Shown here: one piece after another, positions 1 through 6,040 of the stretch | Layout of the letters: each line of letters opens with the position of its first letter | Numbering within the stretch: the first letter of the stretch is position 1 | From: Alphaproteobacteria bacterium | GTDB lineage: Bacteria > Pseudomonadota > Alphaproteobacteria > Rhizobiales > Aestuariivirgaceae | Assembly: GCA_026400595.1 (NCBI GenBank) | Contig: JAPLOT010000329.1 | Span: 1 to 6,040, forward strand | Reading direction: 5' to 3' | DNA length: 6,040 bases | Translations under genes and position numbers: made by a program | Notes under the pieces: model-generated | The model's input: the letters and a program-made list of their open reading frames with translations, nothing else | Database searches by the model: none | Told to the model about the DNA's origin: nothing

Positions 1-627
1 GCGCATCTTCTGAACCCTGCCGGGACTGCCGGAACTGTCGTGAATCTCGGTCTCGATGATCCCGGGCCTGACGGCATTGACCCGGATGCCCTCGGCCGCC
101 CCTGCGCGTCCCAGTCCGAGTGTCAGGACGTCGATGGCCCCCTTGCTGGCAGCATATTCCACGCCCAGCGCGGGAGCCCCCAGCACCGCCGCCGCCGACG
201 ACTGGTTGACGATCACGCCACCCTTCCCGCCATGGGCGGTCGACATGCGCTTCACTGCCTCGCGGGCGCAGAGAAAGGATCCCAGAATGTTGATGTCGAA
301 GAGCCGCGTCATGCGCTCGAGGCTCATCTCGTCCAGCCGGGCCTGCGCATCCATGACACCGGCATTGTTGATGAGCACCGTGAGCGGCCCCAACCGGTCG
401 GCGGCTGCAAAGAGCGCCAGCACATCGGCCTCCCGGGCAACGTCCCCGGCAACGGCGGCGGCCATTCCGCCGGCCTTCCTGATCTCGTCCACGACCGCCT
501 CCGCCGCCGCAGGCTTCGACACGTAGTTCACCACAACCGTGTAGCCCGCCCGCCCCAGCTTCAATGCCGTCGCCCGGCCGATGCCGCGGCTTCCGCCGGT
601 GACGATGGCAACGCCCTTGCCGGTCAT
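1..627 (-). CDS. SDR-family NAD(P)-dependent oxidoreductase, YgfF-like, 3' end off-window
   Basis: Partial gene: 209 residues from ATG 627 with no stop before the window edge; classical SDRs run about 245-255 residues, so some 40 are missing. All classical SDR landmarks are present: the cofactor loop TGGSRGIG (10-17), GDV (61-63), NNAG (87-90), Asn113 in FDIN, Ser144 in NQSS, and YAASK with catalytic Tyr158 and Lys162, followed by RVNAVRPG (182-189). Arg14 in the glycine loop hints at NADP(H) (inference). The C-terminal EIHDSSGSPGRVQK closely resembles, from memory, the corresponding region of E. coli YgfF (EMHASGGEPGRV), suggesting that subgroup rather than FabG. Substrate unknown. It begins 3 bases after the sucB stop with only a weak GGA 10 bases upstream, so translation probably depends on sucB coupling. 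No alternative upstream start fits, since sucB occupies the region. Confidence 0.9.
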   Translation of the reverse strand, partial: MTGKGVAIVTGGSRGIGRATALKLGRAGYTVVVNYVSKPAAAEAVVDEIRKAGGMAAAVAGDVAREADVLALFAAADRLGPLTVLINNAGVMDAQARLDEMSLERMTRLFDINILGSFLCAREAVKRMSTAHGGKGGVIVNQSSAAAVLGAPALGVEYAASKGAIDVLTLGLGRAGAAEGIRVNAVRPGIIETEIHDSSGSPGRVQKMR

Positions 628-630
628 GGC

Positions 631-1854
631 TCAGAGATCCAGCAGCGCACGCTGCGGGTCCTCGAGATTCTCCTTCACCCGCACCAGGAACGTGACCGCC
701 TCCTTGCCATCTACGATACGGTGGTCGTAGGAAAGTGCCAGATACATCATCGGGCGGATCGCCACCTGGCCGTTCAGGGCAACGGGCCGTTCCTGTATCT
801 TGTGCATGCCGAGAATGCCCGACTGCGGTGCATTGAGGATCGGCGTCGACATCAGCGAGCCATAGACACCGCCGTTCGAGATCGTGAAGGTTCCGCCCTG
901 CATGTCGGCAATCTGCAGCTGACCGTCCCGCGCACGCTTGCCATACTCCGCGATGGTCTTCTCGATTCCGGCGAAGGACAGCATGTCGGCATCCCGCAGC
1001 ACCGGCACGACCAGGCCCTTGTCGGTGCCCACCGCCACTCCGATGTTGTAGTAGTTCTTGTAGACGATGTCCTCGCCATCGATCTCGGCATTGACGGCGG
1101 GAATCTCCTTCAGGGCCTGCACGCAGGCCCTCACGAAGAAGCTCATGAAGCCCAGCTTCACCCCATGCTTCTTCTCGAAGACCTCCTTGTACTGGTTGCG
1201 CAGCGCCATGGTGGACGTCATGTCAACCTCATTGAAGGTGGTCAGCATCGCGGCGACGTTCTGCGCATCCTTCAGGCGCCGGGCGATCGTCTGGCGCAGG
1301 CGCGACATGCGAACCCGCTCTTCACGTGCGGCCTCCGACGGGGCGGATGGTGCCCTCGCCGCAACTGCCGGTGCCGCGGGAATGATCAGGGGCTTGATCT
1401 CTGCAGCGGGCTTTTCCAGCGCAGCGATGACGTCACCCTTGGTAACCCGGCCATCCTTGCCGGTGCCGGTGATGGCAGCGGCGTCGATCTTGTTCTCCGT
1501 CACCATCTTGCGCACGGCCGGGGACAAGGCCTGCTCGGCCTTGGCCGCCGCCGCAGGCGCCGGATCGGGCCTTCGCGCCGGCGCTTCGGCCGGCTTTGCA
1601 GCAACGCCGCCAGCCGCACCTTCCTCGATCGACCCCAGAAGCGCGCCGACATTGACGGTGCTGCCGGCAGCTGCATCGATCGCCAGAAGCCTGCCCGACG
1701 CAGGCGCCGGCAATTCCACCGTGACCTTGTCGGTTTCCAGTTCCACCAGCGGCTCGTCGGCCTTCACCGCTTCACCGGCTTGCTTGAACCACTTGGCGAT
1801 CGTCGCTTCGGTAACCGATTCGCCGAGAGCCGGAACGCGGATTTCCTTCGCCAT
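631..1854 (-). CDS. sucB: 2-oxoglutarate dehydrogenase E2 component, dihydrolipoyl succinyltransferase
   Basis: A complete 407-residue protein (E. coli SucB: 405) that takes the succinyl group from SucA on its lipoyl arm and passes it to CoA; it forms the structural core of the complex. Domains: one N-terminal lipoyl domain (about 2-77) with ELETDKVTVE, Lys43 being the expected lipoylation site; a flexible Ala/Pro-rich linker (about 80-108); a peripheral-subunit-binding domain (about 109-148) with LSPAVRKMVTENKID and GTGKDGRVTKGDV; a second Ala/Pro linker (about 149-176); then the catalytic domain with RMSRLRQTIARRLKDAQN (182-199), GGTFTISNGGVYGSLMSTP (320-338) and the active-site YDHRIVDG (376-383), whose His378 and Asp382 are the catalytic pair. 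The NGG and SLMSTP motifs favour succinyl- over acetyl-transferase. The start is fixed by the standard MAKEIRVPALGESVTEA N-terminus and its Shine-Dalgarno. The stop is TGA, 3 bases before the SDR gene. Confidence 0.98.
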   Translation of the reverse strand: MAKEIRVPALGESVTEATIAKWFKQAGEAVKADEPLVELETDKVTVELPAPASGRLLAIDAAAGSTVNVGALLGSIEEGAAGGVAAKPAEAPARRPDPAPAAAAKAEQALSPAVRKMVTENKIDAAAITGTGKDGRVTKGDVIAALEKPAAEIKPLIIPAAPAVAARAPSAPSEAAREERVRMSRLRQTIARRLKDAQNVAAMLTTFNEVDMTSTMALRNQYKEVFEKKHGVKLGFMSFFVRACVQALKEIPAVNAEIDGEDIVYKNYYNIGVAVGTDKGLVVPVLRDADMLSFAGIEKTIAEYGKRARDGQLQIADMQGGTFTISNGGVYGSLMSTPILNAPQSGILGMHKIQERPVALNGQVAIRPMMYLALSYDHRIVDGKEAVTFLVRVKENLEDPQRALLDL

Positions 1855-1862
1855 CTTGTCTA

Positions 1863-1868
1863 TCCCTT
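1863..1868 (-). promoter_or_regulatory. Ribosome binding site of sucB overlapping the sucA stop
   Basis: Minus-strand AAGGGA, 8 bases before the sucB ATG; its first two bases belong to the TAA stop of sucA. The 12-base gap leaves no room for a promoter. A ribosome finishing sucA would uncover this site, so coupling of E1o and E2o synthesis is plausible. Confidence 0.6.
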
Positions 1869-4830
1869 ATGCCTTGCTGTCGCCGAAGGCATCGTCGAGG
1901 AATGCCTTGAGTTCCCTGAGATGCTTGCTCATGAGTCCCGTTGCGGTGGCCGCCGATGCGGCCCGGCCGACATAGCGGACGCGCGCGTTCCTGGCGCCAT
2001 TGAATTCCAGCACGCGTTCGATGTTCGGCTGAACGAAGCTCCAGGCGCCCATGTTGTAGGGTTCTTCCTGACACCACACGAACTCAGCGTTCTCGAAGCG
2101 CGCCAGTTCCTGAATCAGAACCTTGTGCGGCCAGGGATAGAGCTGTTCCACGCGCAGCAGGTAGATGTCGTCAATTCCGCGCTTCTCACGCTCCTCATAA
2201 AGATCGTAATAGACCTTGCCGCTGCACATGATGACACGCCGGATCTTGTCATCCGGCTTGAGCTTGATCTTCTCACCCTCGAGAAGCTGGGCGTCATCCC
2301 ACAGGATGCGGTGGAAGCTCGTGCCCTCGCCCAGCTCGTCGAGGCGCGAGGTGGCCCGCTTGTGGCGCAGCAGCGACTTCGGTGTCATGATGACAAGCGG
2401 CTTGCGGAAGTCGCGCTTCAGCTGGCGCCGCAGGATGTGAAAGTAATTGGCCGGCGTGGTGCAGTTGGCAACCTGCATATTGTCTTCCGCGCACATCTGG
2501 AGGAACCGCTCAAGCCGGGCAGAGGAATGCTCCGGCCCCTGCCCCTCGTAGCCATGCGGCAGCAGGCAGACCAGGGCCGACATGCGCAGCCTCTTGCGCT
2601 CGCCGCTGGAAATGAACTGGTCGAAGACCACCTGCGCGCCATTGGCGAAATCACCGAACTGCGCCTCCCAGACGGTCAGCGCATTGGGCTCTGCCAGCGA
2701 ATAGCCATACTCGAAGCCAAGAACGGCCTCTTCCGACAGCATGGAGTTGATCGCCTCGAGCCTCACCTCCTGCCCTTTGAGCAGGTGATTGAGCGGCGTG
2801 TAGCGCTTCTCGGTTTCCTGATCGATCAGGACGGCGTGGCGTTGCGAGAAGGTGCCGCGCTGCACGTCCTGTCCGGACAGGCGCACTGGAAAGCCTTCCA
2901 TCAGCAGCGTACCGAAAGCCAGTTGCTCGGCCATCGACCAGTCGAGCCCGCTGCCCTCCTCGATCATCTTGCGGCGCGCGTCCAGAACGCGCTGCATGGT
3001 ACGGTGAACCTTGAAGGTCTTGGGCACCTTGGTGAGCTTGAGCCCCATCTCCTTGAGTTTCTCGACCGCAACGCCGGTCTGGCCGCGGCGTGGATCCTCA
3101 TGATCGCGGGCCGCCTTCAGGCCCGCCCAGCGGCCGTCGAGCCAGTCGGCCTTGTTGGCCTTGTAACCTTCGGCAACGGTGAAGTCGTCATCCAGTGTCT
3201 TGCGGTACTCGGCCTTCATCTCGTCGAGTTCGGCCGCCGTGATCACGCCCTCGTCGACCAGCCTCTTGCCATAGAGCGCCACCACCGTCTGGTGGCCGCC
3301 GATGCGCTTGTACATCAGCGGCTGCGTGAAGGCCGGCTCATCCGTCTCGTTGTGTCCGAAACGGCGGTAGCAGAACATGTCGATCACTACCGGCTTCTTG
3401 AACTTCTGCCGGAACTCGATGGCGATCTTGGCGGCATAGACCACGGCTTCCGGGTCATCACCATTGCAATGGAAGATCGGCGCCTCGATCATCTTGGCGA
3501 CATCGGAAGGATAAGGCGAGGATCGCGACCAGTGTGGCGCCGTGGTGAAGCCGATCTGGTTGTTGACGATGAAGTGGATCGATCCGCCCGACCGGTGGCC
3601 ACGCAGGCCCGAGAGCCCGAAGCACTCGGCCACGACGCCCTGGCCGGCGAAGGCGGCATCGCCGTGGATCAGCAGCGGCAACACGCTGGTGCGTTCCTTG
3701 TCCTTGCGCTGGTCCTGCTTGGCCCGCGCCTTGCCCAGCACCACCGGATCGACAATCTCGAGATGCGACGGGTTGGCGGTCAGCGAGAGATGGACCGTAT
3801 TGCCGTCGAAGGCCCGGTCCGACGAAGAACCGAGGTGATATTTGACGTCGCCTGAGCCTTCGACCTCGTCCGGGGTCGAGGATCCGCCCTTGAATTCATG
3901 GAAGATGGCCGAGAAAGGCTTGGACATCACGTTGGCCAGAACGTTGAGGCGGCCGCGATGGGCCATGCCCAGCACGATCTCCTGCAGCCCAAGCTGGCCG
4001 CCGCGCTTGATGATCTGTTCCAGCGCCGGAATCATGGACTCCGCGCCGTCGAGGCCGAAACGCTTGGTGCCGGTGTATTTCACGTTGAGAAAGTTCTCGA
4101 AACCCTCGGCCGAGATCAGCTTGGCGAGGATCGCCTTCTTGCCGTTGGGCGTGAAGGTGATCGGCTTGTCGGCACCCTCGATGCGCTCCTGGATCCATCC
4201 CTTCTGCTCGGGATCGGAGATATGCATGAATTCGACGCCGAGCGTGCCGCAATAGGTGCGCCGCAGGATATCGACGATCTGCCGCAGCGTGGCATGTTCG
4301 AGGCCAAGCACCTTGTCGAGGAAGATCGGCCGGTCCATGTCGGCCTCGGTAAAGCCGTAGGAGGCCGGATCAAGTTCCGGGTGGGCGATGGGAGCCTTGA
4401 GTCGCAAGGGATCGAGGTCGGCGGCAAGATGGCCGCGGATCCGGTAGGCGCGGATCATCATCAGCGCACGGACCGAGTCCATGGTGGCCTTGCGCACGTC
4501 TTCGGGCGACAGGCCGGGCGCCTTCTCGGCGGGCTTCGCGCCAGGCTTGGCGGCAGGCGGCGGCGCCGCCGGCCAATTGCCATCGAGGGCGGAGACGAGT
4601 TCGCCCGACTCGGGACGCGGCCAATCCTGGCGCTGCCAGGACGGGCCCTTCACCTGCTCGCGGGCCTGCTCGGCATTGTCCTCGAGTCCGGCGAAGAACT
4701 GGCGCCAGTGCTGGTCCACCGCCGAGGGATTCTCGAGATACCTGGCATAGAGCTGCTCGATGAACTGAGCGTTGCCGCCATAGAGGAACGAAGTCTGCTC
4801 GAAGGCCGTCGTCAGGTCCGTCTTGTTCAT
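1867..4830 (-). CDS. sucA: 2-oxoglutarate dehydrogenase E1 component (E1o)
   Basis: A complete 987-residue thiamine-diphosphate (ThDP) enzyme that decarboxylates 2-oxoglutarate and succinylates the lipoyl arm of SucB. Regions in order: N-terminal segment with FLYGGN (15-20) and DQHWRQFF (39-46), the part of E1o thought to contact the rest of the complex; an Ala/Pro/Lys linker (about 88-106); helical block with AYRIRGHLAADLDPL (128-142); active-site LGMAHRGRLNVL (287-298, His291); SLTANPSHLE (349-358); ThDP/Mg motif from HGDAAFAGQG (389-398) to VNNQIGFTT (422-430); CNGDDPE (455-461); YRRFGHNETDEPAFTQP (488-504); transketolase-type pyrimidine domain with SGQDVQRGTFSQRH (652-665) and PHGYEGQGPEHSSARLERF (758-776); and C-terminal QEEPYNMGAW (921-930). 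Length is in the usual range (E. coli about 933; alphaproteobacterial forms longer). No acyltransferase domain is fused, unlike the actinobacterial Kgd form. TAA stop lies 12 bases before sucB. Confidence 0.98.
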   Translation of the reverse strand: MNKTDLTTAFEQTSFLYGGNAQFIEQLYARYLENPSAVDQHWRQFFAGLEDNAEQAREQVKGPSWQRQDWPRPESGELVSALDGNWPAAPPPAAKPGAKPAEKAPGLSPEDVRKATMDSVRALMMIRAYRIRGHLAADLDPLRLKAPIAHPELDPASYGFTEADMDRPIFLDKVLGLEHATLRQIVDILRRTYCGTLGVEFMHISDPEQKGWIQERIEGADKPITFTPNGKKAILAKLISAEGFENFLNVKYTGTKRFGLDGAESMIPALEQIIKRGGQLGLQEIVLGMAHRGRLNVLANVMSKPFSAIFHEFKGGSSTPDEVEGSGDVKYHLGSSSDRAFDGNTVHLSLTANPSHLEIVDPVVLGKARAKQDQRKDKERTSVLPLLIHGDAAFAGQGVVAECFGLSGLRGHRSGGSIHFIVNNQIGFTTAPHWSRSSPYPSDVAKMIEAPIFHCNGDDPEAVVYAAKIAIEFRQKFKKPVVIDMFCYRRFGHNETDEPAFTQPLMYKRIGGHQTVVALYGKRLVDEGVITAAELDEMKAEYRKTLDDDFTVAEGYKANKADWLDGRWAGLKAARDHEDPRRGQTGVAVEKLKEMGLKLTKVPKTFKVHRTMQRVLDARRKMIEEGSGLDWSMAEQLAFGTLLMEGFPVRLSGQDVQRGTFSQRHAVLIDQETEKRYTPLNHLLKGQEVRLEAINSMLSEEAVLGFEYGYSLAEPNALTVWEAQFGDFANGAQVVFDQFISSGERKRLRMSALVCLLPHGYEGQGPEHSSARLERFLQMCAEDNMQVANCTTPANYFHILRRQLKRDFRKPLVIMTPKSLLRHKRATSRLDELGEGTSFHRILWDDAQLLEGEKIKLKPDDKIRRVIMCSGKVYYDLYEEREKRGIDDIYLLRVEQLYPWPHKVLIQELARFENAEFVWCQEEPYNMGAWSFVQPNIERVLEFNGARNARVRYVGRAASAATATGLMSKHLRELKAFLDDAFGDSKA

Positions 4831-4836
4831 CGCCGT

Positions 4837-4841
4837 CTCCC
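4837..4841 (-). promoter_or_regulatory. Ribosome binding site of sucA
   Basis: Minus-strand GGGAG, 6 bases before the sucA ATG, in the 29-base gap after the sucD TGA stop (4831-4859). This is the longest intergenic gap in the window. It contains no clear hairpin with a T-run and no convincing -35/-10 pair, so I read it as a translation signal only. Confidence 0.7.
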
Positions 4842-4859
4842 GTCTGGCTGTACCGCCGC

Positions 4860-5735
4860 TCAGCCCTTCAGTTTCTTGACCAGGGTCTTGCCGAGCAATG
4901 CAGGCGAATCTGCGACGGCAATTCCGGCGCGTTTCATCGCCTCGATCTTGGACTCGGCGCCACCCTTGCCGCCGGAGATGATGGCACCGGCATGGCCCAT
5001 GCGCCGTCCCGGCGGTGCCGTGCGGCCAGCGATGAAACCGGCCATTGGCTTCTTCACCTTGTTGCGGGCAATGAAGTCCGCCGCATCTTCCTCAGCCGAG
5101 CCACCGATTTCGCCGATCATGATGATCGATTCGGTCGCAGGATCGGCAAGGAACATCTCCAGCATGTCGATGAATTCCGTACCCTTCACCGGGTCGCCGC
5201 CAATGCCCACGGCCGTGGTCTGGCCGAGTCCTTCCTGCGTCGTCTGGAACACCGCCTCATAGGTGAGCGTGCCGGAACGCGAGACGATGCCCACCGAACC
5301 CTTCTTGAAGATGTTGCCCGGCATGATGCCGATCTTGCATTCGTTCGGCGTGAGCACGCCCGGGCAGTTCGGCCCGATGAGGCGCGACTTTGAGCCAGAC
5401 AGCGCCCGCTTCACTTTGACCATGTCCATCACGGGAATGCCTTCGGTGATGGTGATGATCAGCGGAATCTCGGCGTCGATGGCCTCCAGAATGGCGTCGG
5501 CCGCGAAGGGCGGGGGCACATAAATGACCGAGGCGTCAGCACCCGTCGTCTGCTTGGCATCCCAGACGGTATCGAAGACCGGGAGACCGACATGCGTCGT
5601 GCCACCCTTTCCGGGCGTCACGCCGCCCACCATCCTGGTGCCGTAGGCAATGGCCTGCTCGGTGTGAAAGGTTCCGTTGTTGCCGGTGATGCCCTGGCAG
5701 ATGACCCTGGTGTTCTTGGTGACGAGAATGGACAT
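4860..5735 (-). CDS. sucD: Succinyl-CoA synthetase alpha subunit
   Basis: A complete 291-residue protein, close to the usual length of about 290. It carries the phosphorylated active-site histidine and the CoA-binding fold of succinyl-CoA synthetase. Visible motifs: N-terminal Rossmann-like CoA-binding segment with GITGNNGTFHTEQA (15-28), the GGVTPGKGGTTH loop (37-48), GPNCPGVLTP (121-130), the ligase-domain segment SRSGTLTYEA (152-161), VGIGGDP (176-182), GEIGGSAEE (208-216), and the phosphohistidine site GHAGAII with His248, matching E. coli His246. The ATG at 5735 is supported by a good Shine-Dalgarno and gives the standard SILVTKNTRVICQG N-terminus. It overlaps sucC by one base, consistent with equal production of the two subunits, and is followed 29 bases later by sucA. 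All key residues seen are intact. Confidence 0.98.
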   Translation of the reverse strand: MSILVTKNTRVICQGITGNNGTFHTEQAIAYGTRMVGGVTPGKGGTTHVGLPVFDTVWDAKQTTGADASVIYVPPPFAADAILEAIDAEIPLIITITEGIPVMDMVKVKRALSGSKSRLIGPNCPGVLTPNECKIGIMPGNIFKKGSVGIVSRSGTLTYEAVFQTTQEGLGQTTAVGIGGDPVKGTEFIDMLEMFLADPATESIIMIGEIGGSAEEDAADFIARNKVKKPMAGFIAGRTAPPGRRMGHAGAIISGGKGGAESKIEAMKRAGIAVADSPALLGKTLVKKLKG

Positions 5736-6040
5736 CAGGCCGCTTCCTTCACAGCTTTCACGATCTTGCGGGCGGCATCATCGAGGTCGTCGGCCGGGAT
5801 GACGTTGAGCCCGGAGTCGCGGATGATCTTCTTGCCGAGATCGACATTGGTTCCTTCGAGGCGCACCACCAGCGGAACCTTGAGGCCAACATCCTTCACC
5901 GCGGCGATCACACCCTCGGCGATGACGTCGCACTTCATGATGCCACCAAAGATGTTGACCAGGATGCCCTTCACCCTCGGATCGGCGGTGATGATCTTGA
6001 AGGCTGCCGCCACCTTCTCCTTCGAGGCGCCGCCGCCGAC
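5735..6040 (-). CDS. sucC: Succinyl-CoA synthetase (ADP-forming) beta subunit, C-terminal part
   Basis: Partial gene: the frame is open to the window edge, leaving the last 101 residues of a protein that is usually about 390-400 residues long, so the ATP-grasp N-terminal part is outside. The visible piece starts VGGGASKEKV and carries the conserved stretches VNIFGGIMKCDVIAEG, VPLVVRLEGTN and DSGLNVIPADDLDDAA, all typical of the beta-subunit C-terminal (CoA-ligase) domain; the GGGA loop and the NIFGGI block are family hallmarks. With SucD it converts succinyl-CoA, ADP (or GDP) and phosphate to succinate, nucleoside triphosphate and CoA in the cytoplasm. Residues that set nucleotide preference lie off-window, so ADP specificity is only assumed. 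The TGA stop shares its A with the sucD ATG. Nothing looks broken in this part. Confidence 0.97.
   Translation of the reverse strand, partial: VGGGASKEKVAAAFKIITADPRVKGILVNIFGGIMKCDVIAEGVIAAVKDVGLKVPLVVRLEGTNVDLGKKIIRDSGLNVIPADDLDDAARKIVKAVKEAA
5743..5749 (-). promoter_or_regulatory. Ribosome binding site of sucD inside the sucC 3' end
   Basis: Minus-strand AAGGAAG, 7 bases before the sucD ATG, embedded in the last Lys-Glu-Ala codons of sucC. Together with the TGATG stop/start overlap (5733-5737) it supports sucD starting here and suggests that translation of the two synthetase subunits is coupled. Confidence 0.75.

Noticed and set aside
56..526. Plus-strand 156-residue open frame opposite the SDR gene
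   Set aside because: The opposite strand encodes a complete series of SDR motifs over the same bases; this frame is Ala/Ser/Thr-rich with no domain.
1318..1410. Low-complexity Ala/Pro-rich coding stretch in sucB as a possible repeat or insertion
   Set aside because: It is the normal flexible linker between the subunit-binding and catalytic domains of an E2 protein; the frame is intact and both flanking domains are in the expected places.
40..3855. Plus-strand 1271-residue open frame as a real giant gene
   Set aside because: It lies codon-for-codon antisense to intact sucA, sucB and the SDR gene. Its translation is Arg-, Leu- and His-rich with no recognisable domain, and lack of TTA/CTA/TCA sense codons fully explains its length.
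1867..4830. SucA as an actinobacterial-type Kgd fusion or a 2-oxoadipate E1 paralogue (DHTKD1-like)
   Set aside because: There is no N-terminal acyltransferase domain, the N-terminal FLYGGN segment is typical of E1o, and the gene sits directly before an E2o gene and after sucCD.
4831..4859. Possible internal promoter or terminator between sucD and sucA
   Set aside because: Only 29 bases, largely taken by the sucA ribosome binding site; no stable hairpin with a T-run and no convincing -35/-10 pair.
3898..5262. Plus-strand 454-residue open frame opposite sucA and sucD
   Set aside because: It is antisense to two well-supported genes, has a compositionally biased translation and no recognisable family, and arises from the same codon bias.

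Overview
The window is a compact, GC-rich, fully minus-strand stretch of a TCA-cycle operon. Read in the direction of transcription (high to low coordinate) it holds the 3' end of sucC, complete sucD, complete sucA, complete sucB, and the 5' four-fifths of a short-chain dehydrogenase/reductase (SDR) gene. The order sucC-sucD-sucA-sucB, the SucA N-terminal sequence (FLYGGN..., then a GELVSALDGNW block) and the codon use point to an alphaproteobacterium, most likely in or near the Hyphomicrobiales (Rhizobiales). This placement rests on remembered family patterns, not on a search.

Layout: sucC (5735-6040, C-terminal 101 residues) overlaps sucD (4860-5735) by one base in a TGATG junction. After 29 bases comes sucA (1867-4830), after 12 bases sucB (631-1854), and after 3 bases the SDR gene (1-627, cut by the window edge). 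Recognisable Shine-Dalgarno sequences precede sucD, sucA and sucB; the SDR gene has only a weak one and is probably translated by coupling to sucB. No gap is large enough to hold a convincing internal promoter or terminator, so one polycistronic mRNA is the simplest reading.

Function: SucA (E1o) and SucB (E2o) are the decarboxylase and succinyltransferase of the 2-oxoglutarate dehydrogenase complex, which makes succinyl-CoA. SucC and SucD form succinyl-CoA synthetase, which turns succinyl-CoA into succinate with formation of a nucleoside triphosphate. The third complex component, E3 (lpdA), is not in the window; in related bacteria it commonly lies further downstream, and mdh commonly lies upstream of sucC. 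The SDR is the only member without an obvious TCA role.

I found no mobile element, CRISPR array, RNA gene, phage gene or degraded gene. This is core metabolic DNA, and I see no evidence of an undescribed system. The two points most worth a second look are the SDR gene fixed tightly behind sucB and a very long antisense open frame that codon bias explains.
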